Source of the DNA: DATFTE01 sp963802575
GTDB taxonomy: Bacteria; Acidobacteriota; Terriglobia; Terriglobales; Acidobacteriaceae
Assembly (NCBI GenBank): GCA_963802575.1
Contig: CAWDJF010000004.1
Coordinates: 62,001 to 126,000, forward strand
DNA: 64,000 nt
Direction: 5' to 3'
Of the stretch, positions 1-8,794 are shown in pieces (position 1 is the first letter of the stretch; every line of letters starts with the position of its first letter). Position numbers and translations under genes: made by a program. A model generated the notes under the pieces. It saw nothing but the letters and a program-made list of their open reading frames with translations. It was not told the DNA's origin and did not search any database.

Positions 1-748
1 ACGCCTTGAACGAGAGCGAGTCGACCGGATCGTGCAGGTCGTGCTCGTAGCTGCGGACGGCGCGGAAGTAGTCTCCTACTTTGATTCCCTGGCTGGAGCC
101 GACATTCAGATACACCTTCATGCCCGTTCCCAGTTCGGAGTCGAAGTCCTTGGCCATTACGATGCGGCCTTGAACTTTGCCGGTCGAAGGTAGAAAGCGG
201 TCGAAGTGCACTGGAGGATGGAACGCGATCGCCGATTTCTCGACGAACGGCATGGCGATGTCGCCAGGAACAATGCCGTCGCAGCTGAATTCGACTTCCG
301 CGATCGCCATCTTGCTGCGGGTGTCGACGACTCGCACACGCGCCAGCTCAGAGTACGGCTGCCCGGTAGCATTTAACAGCGCGTGCTGGCCGGCGAACAA
401 CTCGTATTTGTTGGGATCGATCAGTTCCCGCACGATCGTATATTGCTGCCCGGTCTGGTAGCCGCTACCCGCCATGAAGATCATGTCGCCATTGACGAAT
501 TTGGTGGTGTTGGGAGTTTCCAGACCACCCGCGACAAAATTCACGTTGGGAACAGCCTGCTTCGAAATGAAGCCGGCGCAATAGAGATCGGCGTTAGTCG
601 GGGTTTGGACACGCTCAATGGGGAATCCGACTCGGGTAAACTGCGTCTTATCGGGAGTGGCCGGCTCTCCGGCATCGGCGGAACCAGCCTGCTGCGCGTA
701 GGCGCCTGCGGCCAGCAGAAGCACCAACAATAGTCCTGTTTTCTTCAT
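1..748 (-). CDS. Secreted protein of unknown function, cut by the window edge
   Basis: Open reading frame entering from the left window edge on the minus strand, so its C-terminus is missing; about 249 residues are visible. It starts with ATG at 748 behind a clear GGAGG ribosome site (about 752-757). The N-terminus is a typical Sec signal peptide (MKKTG, a leucine-rich core, then AYAQQ as a probable cleavage region). The mature part is soluble and has no motif I can name with confidence. The last visible third, with a Gly-Thr-Gly-Met-Lys-Val-Tyr-Leu block followed by Gly-Ile-Lys-Val-Gly-Asp, resembles small beta-barrel modules seen in envelope proteins. That resemblance is weak and I do not assign a function. 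Confidence 0.75.
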   Translation of the reverse strand, partial: MKKTGLLLVLLLAAGAYAQQAGSADAGEPATPDKTQFTRVGFPIERVQTPTNADLYCAGFISKQAVPNVNFVAGGLETPNTTKFVNGDMIFMAGSGYQTGQQYTIVRELIDPNKYELFAGQHALLNATGQPYSELARVRVVDTRSKMAIAEVEFSCDGIVPGDIAMPFVEKSAIAFHPPVHFDRFLPSTGKVQGRIVMAKDFDSELGTGMKVYLNVGSSQGIKVGDYFRAVRSYEHDLHDPVDSLSFKA

Positions 749-969
749 CTTACCTCCGAGTTCAGGGCCCGGGCGCTATGCGCCTTATCCCCGCTAAGTG
801 TTGCAATAAAAAGGGTTTCTGCTCGGACAGTAACAAGAGGGGTGGGTGCGGTCAAGGTTACGCAGGTGTCGGAACTCTCACGCGGAGACTTCTGAAAACC
901 GAAAATTGTTAATCCGTTGTTGCATCTACAATTACGCGCCTGTAATATCGCGCCGACCCGCTCACAACG

Positions 970-2538
970 ATGGCAAGTCTATCCAACAGCTACGTTTCCC
1001 GCCTGCTGCCGTTAAGGCTGCCGCGGGTGTGTGTGGCTGTCATCGGAGAAGACGCCTCGGAGATGATCGAGAAGGCAGAGTCTCTGGTCCGTGATAACAC
1101 CTTCCTGGAGTTCAGGTTAGATTACCTTACGAAGCCCGCCCTGGCGCTTCCGAAGATCAAGGAATTCACCGACTACCATCCCCACGTGGTCTTTATCGCG
1201 ACCTGCCGCCGTGCCGCGAGCGGGGGAAAGTTCAAAGGATCCATCGCCTCGCAGCTTGAGGTCTTGAGCAAGGCGATTGCGGCCGGATGTCAACTGGTCG
1301 ATGTCGAACTGCAGACGGCGGCGAAGTGTAAGCCGGACCAACTGCAAAAGCTGCGGACGCGGGCGGCGCTGGTCCTCTCTTTCCACGACTTCCACGGCAC
1401 CAAGAAGCTGGAAGAGACGTTGGGAAAGATGACGGTGTATCCGGCGGATTATTACAAGATCGTCACTACGGCGACGACGCTCTCTGACAATGTAACGATG
1501 ATGAAGTTCCTCGAGCAGCGCAACGACCGGCACTCGTTGATCGGGCTGTGCATGGGAGAGCAAGGCATCATCAGCCGCGTGCTGGGAGTTCGTGCGGGAA
1601 GCGTTTTCACATTTGCTGCCGTCAGCGAAGAGCAGCGCACCGCACCGGGACAGATTACAGCGCAGGAGTTGCGCAGCACGTACCGCATCGATCAGGTAGA
1701 CGCGGCGACGCGTGTTTATGGGGTCGCGGGAGATCCCGTCGCGCATTCGCTTTCTCCCGCCATCATGAATGCTGCGCTACGGCGAGAGAATGTGAATGGC
1801 GTCTATCTCGCGCTGCACGCGAAGACTTTGAAAGATCTGCTGGCGATCGTGCGCGACATCCCGATTCATGGCTTGTCGATCACCATGCCTTACAAGCAAG
1901 CCATCGTTGAGCATTTGGATAATACCGATTCGCACACCACCAAGATTGGCGCATGCAACACGGTGGTGCGCGCACAGGATGGAAAGCTTTACGGGTTTAA
2001 TACGGATGCGGCGGGAGTGGTGCGTCCTCTGGAGCAGAGAATTTCGATCGATCAGGCGAAGATTCTGGTATTGGGTGCGGGGGGCGCGGCGCGGGCGGCG
2101 GTGTTCGGGTTGAAGGAGCGCGGAGCTGAGGTGTACATCCTGAACCGGAGCGCGGCTCCGGCTCAGAAACTGGCCCGGCAGGCGAAGGCCAAGTCGATCA
2201 AGCGTGCCGATCTGAAGAAGATGAGTTTCGATGTCATCATTAATGCCACGCCGGTGGGGATGGGAAATACGAAAGACTCGCCGCTGAACGAAGCGGAAAT
2301 CAACGCAAAGTATGTATTTGACATGATTTACGAGCCGGAAGAGACCAAGCTCCTAAAGCTGGCCAAGGCCCGAGGGGCTCAAGTCATCCCGGGGATTGAG
2401 ATGTTTGTGCACCAGGCGGCGCGGCAGTTCGAGATCTGGACCGGAAAACCCGCTCCCGGGGATGAGATGTTACGGGTAGTGAATGCGGCGCTCGCCCAAC
2501 GGGCGGCCGCGAAGAATACAAACAACGGCAAGAAGTAA
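970..2538 (+). CDS. aroDE: Bifunctional 3-dehydroquinate dehydratase / shikimate dehydrogenase
   Basis: Fusion enzyme for steps three and four of the shikimate pathway in the cytoplasm: 3-dehydroquinate to 3-dehydroshikimate, then NADPH reduction to shikimate. Residues about 15-225 form a type I dehydroquinase TIM barrel, with the Schiff-base lysine at about K163 (DYYKIVT) and the catalytic histidine at about H139 (SFHDF). Residues about 245-510 form shikimate dehydrogenase, with SLSP and TMPYK in the substrate-binding lobe, GFNTDAAG, and the dinucleotide-binding loop LGAGGAARA. At 522 residues it has the combined length of both enzymes. The ATG start lacks an obvious Shine-Dalgarno. It stands alone on its strand, so it is probably monocistronic. 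Confidence 0.95.
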   Translation: MASLSNSYVSRLLPLRLPRVCVAVIGEDASEMIEKAESLVRDNTFLEFRLDYLTKPALALPKIKEFTDYHPHVVFIATCRRAASGGKFKGSIASQLEVLSKAIAAGCQLVDVELQTAAKCKPDQLQKLRTRAALVLSFHDFHGTKKLEETLGKMTVYPADYYKIVTTATTLSDNVTMMKFLEQRNDRHSLIGLCMGEQGIISRVLGVRAGSVFTFAAVSEEQRTAPGQITAQELRSTYRIDQVDAATRVYGVAGDPVAHSLSPAIMNAALRRENVNGVYLALHAKTLKDLLAIVRDIPIHGLSITMPYKQAIVEHLDNTDSHTTKIGACNTVVRAQDGKLYGFNTDAAGVVRPLEQRISIDQAKILVLGAGGAARAAVFGLKERGAEVYILNRSAAPAQKLARQAKAKSIKRADLKKMSFDVIINATPVGMGNTKDSPLNEAEINAKYVFDMIYEPEETKLLKLAKARGAQVIPGIEMFVHQAARQFEIWTGKPAPGDEMLRVVNAALAQRAAAKNTNNGKK

Positions 2539-2797
2539 GCTCTGTGCAAAGCTGAGCTAACTCCTGATCCTGCAAGGTGTTTCCCTTAATATAGGCCGCT
2601 AAAGATGCTCGCTGCCACGAAATGGTTGCATTTTTAGTGGTTACCGACGTAATATGAGTACTGGACGCGAGCTTTGGAGCGTTCAATCTCGTCGTGGCAC
2701 TGCCCTTTCTTCCAAGGTTCAAGAGACGTAGCCAAGTTCAATAGACACGTTTGAGGCGGTGGGTCTCGCCTCGAACCAAAAGTTCGGAGAGAACTCT

Positions 2798-3550
2798 ATG
2801 GCGTGGTACGCGTACTGCCTTACTGAGCAACAGGGCCCACTGAATGGTGTACGTCCACGGCGCCCATCGATCCTTGACGGGATTCAGGGCGTCAATGGAG
2901 CTTCGGTTTTCAACTATCCCAGCGGTGAATTCACAGTTGTCGTGAGCGAGTATGACCGGGGCACGGAAAATGTCTCGCTCGATGAGAAGATGGTTTTGGA
3001 GCACGCCCGGGTGGTGAGCGTTTGCTTCCGTTCGGGAACGGTGCTGCCTTTCCGGTTCGGCACGATTTTTGACAGCGATGATGCGCTTCGTCAGGCAGTC
3101 AGAGCCAACCGCCGCGCCTTCGGCCAGAGCGTGGCCCGGCTGCGCGGCAAGGCGGAAATGCACCTTAAGTTGCTGGTGCGCGATGGTTCATTGCGCGAAG
3201 CTATGGTGGATGTCGAGTTGCCGGATACAGTCGGCGGCGAATATCTCACCAAGTTGCGCGAGAAGGCCTCGAAAGACCGCGAACGTCAGACCAAAGCACG
3301 CGCCCTATCCGTCCAGGTTCACAAGCTGTTCAATCCCCTCGAAGAAGAAATCAGCTGCAAGCGGGTCGCATCCGATGGGATGCTGATCGATATCGCGCAC
3401 CTGATCGATTCGAAGTCGGTGGAAAAGTATCAGAACCGGTACAACACGGCTGCCAAGCAGTTGAAGAACTGCGAGTTGGTGATCAGCGGACCCTGGCCGC
3501 CATATCATTTTCTGCCCGGCAAGCTTCGGACAGTGGCCGGCAACTCCTAA
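2798..3550 (+). CDS. GvpL/GvpF-family gas vesicle protein (orphan)
   Basis: About 250 residues. The start is placed at the ATG followed by Ala-Trp-Tyr-Ala-Tyr because a GGAGAG ribosome site lies just before it. An upstream in-frame codon at 2759 would add 13 unconvincing residues. Family hallmarks are an N-terminal Tyr-Ala-Tyr strand, an HARVVSV block, the TVLPFRFGTIF motif, GGEYLTKLREKA in the helical half, and the terminal GPWPPYHF motif. GvpF/GvpL proteins are accessory proteins that nucleate or line gas vesicles. No gvpA shell gene or other gvp gene is in this window, so the role here is open: a vestige, a remote locus, or a different function. Confidence 0.85.
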   Translation: MAWYAYCLTEQQGPLNGVRPRRPSILDGIQGVNGASVFNYPSGEFTVVVSEYDRGTENVSLDEKMVLEHARVVSVCFRSGTVLPFRFGTIFDSDDALRQAVRANRRAFGQSVARLRGKAEMHLKLLVRDGSLREAMVDVELPDTVGGEYLTKLREKASKDRERQTKARALSVQVHKLFNPLEEEISCKRVASDGMLIDIAHLIDSKSVEKYQNRYNTAAKQLKNCELVISGPWPPYHFLPGKLRTVAGNS

Positions 3551-3551
3551 C

Positions 3552-3574
3552 GGGAGCCGGCCACTCCGGTTCCC
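3552..3574 (+). terminator. Hairpin just after the GvpL/F-like gene
   Basis: A 9-bp stem (3552-3560 with 3566-3574, one G-U pair, 5-nt loop) begins one base after the stop codon. There is no T-run, so it may be a weak terminator or an mRNA-stabilising hairpin. Confidence 0.4.
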
Positions 3575-3689
3575 CATCCGGAGTTCCTTTGCTGTCATGC
3601 TGATGCACCCAAATGTGCATTTGCCTGCACAGGTGTACCCTTTCTTAAACTTGTAATTCCCTGTTCATAATCAATCAAATCGTTATCTT

Positions 3690-3939
3690 GCTTGGGGTTA
3701 CGCTGTGAATTGGTGGGATTCCCGGATTGGAATCTTTTGGCTGGGGAAGTGCTTTAACAGCTGCCAAGAAAAGAGGCCGCTGAAGATAGCATGACCTTCA
3801 CTCTCCATTGTTCTCGACATCTCCATTTGAGCCGCCCCGATTGGCGGGACGGTGCCTTGCATCGCCTTTCCTGACATTTCCCTTCCATTACCCTCGCCTC
3901 TTTTGAATTGTGGCCCCAGAGATGGGGCCGCTTTTTTTG
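3690..3939 (+). ncRNA. Candidate structured small RNA ending in a strong terminator
   Basis: No convincing reading frame lies between 3551 and 4115, yet a textbook intrinsic terminator closes the interval at 3912-3939, far from the previous gene. Local hairpins are visible: GATTCC with GGAATC near 3735-3755 and TTGGC with GCCAA near 3757-3790. An AT-rich patch around 3650-3680 could hold a promoter. I could not match it to 6S, tmRNA, RNase P or SRP RNA by eye, so the call rests only on terminator plus folding plus lack of coding. Confidence 0.3.
3912..3939 (+). terminator. Rho-independent terminator
   Basis: GGCCCC (3912-3917) pairs with GGGGCC (3924-3929) around a 6-nt loop, followed by GC and seven T. 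It lies some 360 nt downstream of the nearest upstream gene, which is why an unrecognised transcript is suspected. Confidence 0.85.
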
Positions 3940-4115
3940 TGCTCTCAGCTATCAGCTATCAGCTCTTAGCTCCTAGCGACCCCCTCGCTCGCGCTGTCCA
4001 ACTCCGCTCAAGATGACAGGGGAAGAGACAAGTTCAGTCATCACGGCGGGGCGATAAGGTCCGGTAGATTCCGGTGTGAGCCGGGGGAGTGATTTAGACT
4101 TGGGGGTTTCCGGAG

Positions 4116-5570
4116 ATGCTCATGCGCCTTTGCGGTTTGTTGCTGCTTACCGTTCTTGCGTTCAACCTGGAGGGTCAAACTCCAGCTCAGAAGTCTTCTT
4201 ATGATTCGGAAGGGCGGCCGCCCAAGGCGAAGACCTACTCCGCCGAACTGACGCAGAACCTGATTGCGCTGCGGGACGCTGCTTTGACGGATGACTATGC
4301 ATACAAACAAGTCGCCTACCTGAGCGACAACATCGGCCCGCGGCCTACCGGTTGGCCGCAGACGGATGCGGCGGTTCACTACGTAGCCGAGGAGTTGCGC
4401 AAGCTGGGGCTCGACGTTCATCTGGAGGAAGTGCATGTGCCGCGCTGGATGCGCGGAACGGAGTCGGCCGAGTTGATTGAATATCCGGGACAAGCGAGTG
4501 GCGCGACGCAGAAGATCGTCTTGACAGCTTTGGGAGGAAACGCACCCACGCCAACCGGAGGGCTCTCTGGAGAAGTGGTTGTGGCCACCAGCTTTGATGA
4601 TCTGCAGGCGATTGGACGCCAGAAAGTGTCTGGGAAAATTGTGCTCTTTAATGTGCCCTTCGATGAGAAGAAAGCGATGGCGGGGTCTTGGGGCGAAGCT
4701 TATGGCGAAGCGGTCGACTATCGGAGCCGGGGCGCAAAGGAGGCGGCCGCGATGGGCGCAGTGGCGTGCCTGGTCCGCTCGGTCGGAGGAGCGGACTACC
4801 GGATTGCGCACACCGGGCACAACACCAGCGCAGGAATTCCCGCTGGAGCGGTTACCGCTGAAGATGCCGATCTCATCGCGCATCTCGCGGCGCAAGGCAA
4901 GATCCGCATGCACCTGGTGCTCGAAGCGCACACTGGAGAAGATACGGTCAGTTACAACGTGATTGGCGATCTGAAGGGATCGGAGCATCCCGAGCAAGTT
5001 GTCGTTGTGTCGGGGCATTTGGACTCGTGGGATCTGGGCACCGGAGCGATTGACGATGCCGCTGGAGTTGCGGTGGCGATGGAGACGGCTGAACTGGTGC
5101 ATCGTTTGGGATTGCATCCGCGACGCACGATTCGCGTGATTGCCTGGATGGACGAAGAAAACGGCGGCCACGGACACGACACTTACGCGAAGGATTATGC
5201 CGGCGAGTTTGCGAATCACGTGGCGGCGATTGAGAGCGATTTGGGATCGGATCATCCGCTCGGATTCAATGCCAGGATCAGCGCGGATGCGGCGGCATGG
5301 CTCGCGCCGGTGCAGCAGGTGTTGAAGCCGGTCGGCGCAAATCTGATACGGCTGACGACCTATAGCCCGGGCTCTGACATTGCTCCGCTGGTGCAGGCAG
5401 GAGTGCCGGGCCTCGGCATCATTCAAGATGGACGCACTTACTTCAACTATCACCACACGGCGGCAGATACGCTGGATAAGGTGAATCCGCAGATGTTGCG
5501 AGAGAATGCGGCGGCGATGGCGGTGATGGGGTATGCGTTGGCGGAAATGGAGGAGAGGCTGCCGAGATAG
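4116..5570 (+). CDS. Secreted M28-family zinc aminopeptidase/carboxypeptidase
   Basis: 484 residues. Exported exopeptidase that trims peptides outside the cytoplasm. An N-terminal signal peptide (MLMRLCGLLLLTVLAF) is followed by a protease-associated (PA) insert at about 150-265 and the M28 catalytic domain from about 275. The two-zinc site is visible: H301 and D303 in GHLDSWD, bridging D313, the catalytic glutamates in DEENG at about 347-348, D375 in DLGSD, and the last histidine in YHHTAADT near the C-terminus. A long open frame on the opposite strand over the same bases is a shadow. It lies between a possible RNA gene and a repeat cluster, with no evident operon partner. Confidence 0.93.
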   Translation: MLMRLCGLLLLTVLAFNLEGQTPAQKSSYDSEGRPPKAKTYSAELTQNLIALRDAALTDDYAYKQVAYLSDNIGPRPTGWPQTDAAVHYVAEELRKLGLDVHLEEVHVPRWMRGTESAELIEYPGQASGATQKIVLTALGGNAPTPTGGLSGEVVVATSFDDLQAIGRQKVSGKIVLFNVPFDEKKAMAGSWGEAYGEAVDYRSRGAKEAAAMGAVACLVRSVGGADYRIAHTGHNTSAGIPAGAVTAEDADLIAHLAAQGKIRMHLVLEAHTGEDTVSYNVIGDLKGSEHPEQVVVVSGHLDSWDLGTGAIDDAAGVAVAMETAELVHRLGLHPRRTIRVIAWMDEENGGHGHDTYAKDYAGEFANHVAAIESDLGSDHPLGFNARISADAAAWLAPVQQVLKPVGANLIRLTTYSPGSDIAPLVQAGVPGLGIIQDGRTYFNYHHTAADTLDKVNPQMLRENAAAMAVMGYALAEMEERLPR

Positions 5571-5588
5571 ATTCATGTGGCGCCGGCG

Positions 5589-5695
5589 GAAAGCAGATTC
5601 CTCCCTCCGGTCGGAATGACAATTTGGAGAGGGTAGCGTTTGTATTCGGTAGTTTGCTTGTGGTGAGACGCGGGCAAGAGTGCCCGCGCTACATG
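5589..5695. repeat. Composite dispersed repeat, about 107 bp (copy 1)
   Basis: Begins with AGCAGATTCCTCCCTCCGGT, passes a hairpin of GACGCGGGC with GCCCGCG, and ends in ACATG. Nearly the same string recurs at 9039-9145 and a shortened form at 61516-61619. It lies in the 3' intergenic region of the M28 peptidase gene. Confidence 0.85.
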
Positions 5696-5706
5696 ATGCG
5701 GGATGG

Positions 5707-5880
5707 CTATCTTCGTTTGGCCGACGGGTGACTTCCGCGGGCCAAATACTGCTGATCCAGGGCTTGCCGAATCAGAGTTTTGATGACCGCTTGTCGGCTG
5801 ATGTTCAATTCTTTTGCGGCCCGGTCGAGTTCTTCCGGCATGCCTGGGGCGAGATCGACGTTGACCCTCTGGATCGGGCC
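5707..5880 (-). pseudogene. Truncated ribbon-helix-helix (CopG-like) antitoxin
   Basis: On the minus strand 57 codons read through a CopG/BrnA-type DNA-binding segment: IQRVNVDL (the beta strand), then ELDRAAKELNISRQAVIKTL as the helix-turn-helix pair, ending at TAG (5707-5709). There is no start codon. Two codons upstream the frame hits TGA inside the CCTGATAC end of a dispersed hairpin repeat (5881-5914), so the N-terminus appears to have been cut away where that repeat abuts. No toxin partner is present. It is the remnant of a toxin-antitoxin or regulatory gene. Confidence 0.65.
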
Positions 5881-5907
5881 GTATCAGGGTGTGGCTTCAG
5901 CCACACC
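5881..5907 (-). repeat. TGAA-loop hairpin repeat (copy 1, inverted)
   Basis: Read on the minus strand, GGTGTGGC (5900-5907) and GCCACACC (5888-5895) close a TGAA loop and are followed by CTGATAC. It is one of six related hairpins in the window and abuts the truncated antitoxin. Confidence 0.8.
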
Positions 5908-6007
5908 GCCACTCGTCCACTGAATCAAGAAAGAGCCGCCGGGTTGAATCGGCGGCTGAAGTTTTGAATCAATCTGCCTGGTGATACCTGTTTACCCTAG
6001 GGCGGGC

Positions 6008-7111
6008 TTACGGGGTTCGCAGGAAGCCGTAATGCACATTGTTATTGTCGATATACTGTCCGGTGATCACCCCAAACATGTTGGGGGTCTCAGGAAGGGT
6101 ACCCTGGCCAGCGCCCGTCCCCGCTCCCGGAGCGTCGAAGGTGGTGATGACGCCGAACGGGTCCCGTTCGAAGCCGTGATTCACGCCGTTCGCGTCGATG
6201 TATTGTCCTGTAATGTCCCCCAATAGGTCGATGCCCTCAGGGATGGTGCCCTGGCCAGAGCCTGTGCCCGCCTCCGGAACGCTGAATCTGGCGGTGGCGC
6301 CGAACCGACGGCGCGCGTAGCCGTGATTCACGCCGCTCGAGTCGATGTAATTTCCCGTGGTCTCTCCCAGGTCGTTGATGCTTGAGGGTGAACTTCCTTG
6401 GCCGGGGGCCGTGCCTGCGCCCTTCACGTTGTATTCGTCAATCTTGCCGTCCGCAGCGCGCATGTAGGCGTGGAGCGCGCCGCTCGAATCAAAGTAAGTT
6501 CCCGTCACCGTCCCTTCTGTGTTGAGAGCGCTTGCGATTGCGGGAAACGTGTTTACGGAGCCTTCGGGATCGTATGAGGTGAAGGTGTGGTAAGGCGGAG
6601 CGGTGACGAAGCCGTGGGCTACGCTACTTGCGTCGATGTAGTATCCGGCGACCTCCCCTCTCTGGTTGATGTTGCCCGAGAAAGTTCCCTGGCCGGCGCC
6701 TTGCCCGGCGTCGGGATCGCTCAAACTGATGAAGGTGTCGAACGGAGCAGCAGTCACGAACCCGTGAGCCACGCTATTTGCGTCAATGTAGTAACCTGCA
6801 GCGACTCCGAACAAGTTGATGCTGAAAGTAATAGTGCCCTGATTCGCGGCTGTGCCCGCGCCCGGAGCATTAAATGTGGTGAAGGTGTCGGCGGATCCAC
6901 AGCCCGAAACGCACTCGTAGCCGTGAAATACGTTGCCGTCATCAAGGTAGGATCCCACGACAGTCCCCTGCGGGTTGATGCCAAAGCCCCCAGTACCCTG
7001 GCCGGCGCCTGTGCCCGCGCCCGGAGCACTAAATGAGGTGATGGTTTGAGCGCTTGCTAAACCACATGCGAGAAGTACAACGCTTATCATTTTCCAAAGC
7101 TGAGCGGTCAT
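6008..7111 (-). CDS. Secreted HAF-repeat protein
   Basis: 367 residues with a signal peptide (MTAQLWKMISVVLLACGLASA). The rest is about seven imperfect repeats of roughly 45 residues, each with a GAGTGAGQGT-like turn, an Asn-x-x-Gly-x-x-x-Gly-x-Tyr block and a His-Gly-Phe/Tyr block. That is the pattern of the probable extracellular repeat, HAF family. Such proteins are common in soil Acidobacteria and probably form a beta-propeller-like fold at the cell surface or outside; the function is unknown. It probably has its own promoter, since the preceding 600 bp hold no gene. A second member lies at 10240-11088. Confidence 0.85.
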   Translation of the reverse strand: MTAQLWKMISVVLLACGLASAQTITSFSAPGAGTGAGQGTGGFGINPQGTVVGSYLDDGNVFHGYECVSGCGSADTFTTFNAPGAGTAANQGTITFSINLFGVAAGYYIDANSVAHGFVTAAPFDTFISLSDPDAGQGAGQGTFSGNINQRGEVAGYYIDASSVAHGFVTAPPYHTFTSYDPEGSVNTFPAIASALNTEGTVTGTYFDSSGALHAYMRAADGKIDEYNVKGAGTAPGQGSSPSSINDLGETTGNYIDSSGVNHGYARRRFGATARFSVPEAGTGSGQGTIPEGIDLLGDITGQYIDANGVNHGFERDPFGVITTFDAPGAGTGAGQGTLPETPNMFGVITGQYIDNNNVHYGFLRTP

Positions 7112-7224
7112 GCTGAAACTCCTTAGAAGCAGTGGGTAGGGTTAGTCGTTGCGTGATTGTCTTGGAGACGGAAGGCATGACTGCCTGCCACCTCCGGCTA
7201 ACTTTGCGACACAGATGAGCCTCT

Positions 7225-7248
7225 CCCTCGCTGGCATTCCAGCGAGGG
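7225..7248. repeat. Perfect 10-bp stem hairpin
   Basis: CCCTCGCTGG (7225-7234) pairs exactly with CCAGCGAGGG (7239-7248) around a 4-nt loop. No T-run follows on either strand, so it is a REP-like or regulatory hairpin rather than a classical terminator. Confidence 0.6.
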
Positions 7249-7667
7249 ATGCGCGACCTCCGAGATTCACGCCGTCCGCCTGCTCGACGCAGCCCAACCG
7301 TTCATGTGCAACTCAGAGCAGAAGCGTGTGCTGTTGCGGGCACGGCATGTGCGAAAGCATTTGAGTTGCCGTTGCAGATCGCTCAACCTCAGGCTTGGTA
7401 CGGCAGGAGGGAACACAGGGATAAACCACTCGCGTAGTAGCACGACTTCACAAAAGCGTTATTTGAAGTCGCATTGGTTGGCCGACTCGATTGCGGAAAG
7501 CCGGGCGCCCATCTACAAGAAACCGGACTCTGGCAAGGCCGATTCTATGAGAAAGAAGAGAGTGCTTGCACAATGCAACTGGTAGTATTTAGCAATCAGT
7601 CAGAGAATTCCTTGGGAGTCAGCCGTTGGCGACGACCCTATTTGCCAACACAACCAGTTCTCATTTG

Positions 7668-7677
7668 CAACCGGTTG
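7668..7677. promoter_or_regulatory. Palindrome CAACCGGTTG ahead of the HxlR gene
   Basis: Perfect 10-bp palindrome about 45 bp upstream of the regulator start, followed by TACAAT, which could be a -10 element. The same AACCGGTT core lies upstream of the TetR gene near 34284. Autoregulation is an inference. Confidence 0.35.
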
Positions 7678-7721
7678 TACAATCATTGGGGCGAGCAACG
7701 TCCAACCGGAGTGGAGGAAGA

Positions 7722-8201
7722 GTGGGCAAGGATCACAGGTCAGAGTGCGTGATGAACCGAATGGTCGAAATGTTTGGCGATCAGTGGAGTCTGCTCGTCA
7801 TCCGCGACATCATGTTCATGAACCGAAGGCACTTTCGCGAGCTCCTTACCGAGTCTCAAGAAAGGATTGCGTCGAATATTTTGGCCGATCGTCTGCAAAA
7901 GCTCGTCAAGCAAGGGATCATCGTCAAGTCTGATGATCCCAGCCACAAGCAGAAGGCCATTTACAGTCTTACGGAAAAAGGCATCGACTTGCTTCCTCTG
8001 CTGATGGAGATGAGTGCATGGGGGCAAAAGCACGTGCCGGGATCCGGGCTGAGGGGCCTGGCTCGGGTGCTGGAAGAAGGAGGACCGAAGCTGAGGGCCG
8101 ATTTTATGACTGAACTTCGCGAGTCGCACCGCCCGCAGTCAGTCGCCAAGAAAAAGGCCCGTCGCCCCCTTCGGAACCGAGCCACGACTACAAGAAGGTA
8201 G
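7722..8201 (+). CDS. HxlR-family winged-helix transcriptional regulator
   Basis: 159 residues from a GTG start at 7722, chosen because GGAGG sits at 7713-7717. This start also gives the family-typical beginning: a short basic lead, then Arg-Ser-x-Cys. A longer reading from 7626 adds residues unlike the family. Landmarks are GDQWSLLVIRDIMF (the first helices), a recognition region around FRELLTESQERIASNILADRL, and the wing near YSLTEKGIDLLPLL. The C-terminus is lysine/arginine rich. HxlR proteins often sense redox or electrophilic signals, and the single cysteine near residue 9 fits that group. The DinB-like gene follows after about 70 bp and may be its target. Confidence 0.9.
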   Translation: MGKDHRSECVMNRMVEMFGDQWSLLVIRDIMFMNRRHFRELLTESQERIASNILADRLQKLVKQGIIVKSDDPSHKQKAIYSLTEKGIDLLPLLMEMSAWGQKHVPGSGLRGLARVLEEGGPKLRADFMTELRESHRPQSVAKKKARRPLRNRATTTRR

Positions 8202-8272
8202 CGTGCATGCAGCGTTCTATTTGGCATGGCCATTCAAGTACAATTCGAGGCTGCATGCAGCGAGGAGCGTGT

Positions 8273-8794
8273 ATGGGGAAATTGTTGCTGTTACTGGTTT
8301 GTCTCATTTCACCAGCAATCGCCCAGACCATTCCAGAGGGAATTGGACAGGGCTACGATGGCGAGCTAAAGCATGTAAGCAGTCAACTGCTGGCCTTGGC
8401 GGAGGCCACGCCCACAGATAAGTTCGCGTGGCGGCCATCGCCCGGTGTGCGCTCTACGAGTGAAGTGTACATGCACATCGTCACCGCCAACTTTTACTAT
8501 CTGAGCGTTGTCGGAAAACAGACAATGCCGATTGAGATCAAACCGGGATTTGAAAAATCGGTCACTGCTAAGGCCGACGTGATCTTATGGCTGAAGCGTT
8601 CGTTAGATGCCGCGCGCGACGCACGGGCCAGGGAAACCCCCAAAGAGCTGGAGAGAAAGGTTGAGTTTCTGATGCGAAGCACTACGGCCGACGCTGTCTA
8701 TCTTCGCCTGATCATTCACTGCAACGAGCACATGGGGCAGCTTATCGCTTATGCGCGCATGACAGGCGTGACCCCGCCGTGGTCGAAAGACTAG
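8273..8794 (+). CDS. Exported DinB/YfiT-like four-helix protein
   Basis: 173 residues from the ATG at 8273, preceded by GAGGAG at 8262-8267. Starting here gives a clean signal peptide (MGKLLLLLVCLISPAIAQT). The mature chain is helical with DinB-superfamily histidines: one in YMHIVTAN and two in the last helix, IIHCNEHMGQL. These normally bind a divalent metal. DinB-like proteins include thiol-dependent transferases and damage-inducible proteins, but the substrate cannot be read from sequence. It follows the HxlR regulator on the same strand, so it may be co-transcribed or regulated by it. Confidence 0.85.
   Translation: MGKLLLLLVCLISPAIAQTIPEGIGQGYDGELKHVSSQLLALAEATPTDKFAWRPSPGVRSTSEVYMHIVTANFYYLSVVGKQTMPIEIKPGFEKSVTAKADVILWLKRSLDAARDARARETPKELERKVEFLMRSTTADAVYLRLIIHCNEHMGQLIAYARMTGVTPPWSKD

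Larger units (their letters stand above)
7112..7721. other. Gene-free interval with one strong hairpin
   Basis: About 600 bp between two divergent genes. I see no convincing coding frame. It holds a 10-bp GC-rich hairpin at 7225-7248 without a T-run, and near the right end the palindrome CAACCGGTTG at 7668-7677, which is a candidate operator for the adjacent regulator. Confidence 0.5.

Noticed and set aside
4041..5576. A 511-codon open frame on the minus strand
   Set aside because: It lies entirely opposite the M28 peptidase, is rich in Arg and His, has no family motif and no ribosome site; it is a shadow of GC-rich coding sequence.
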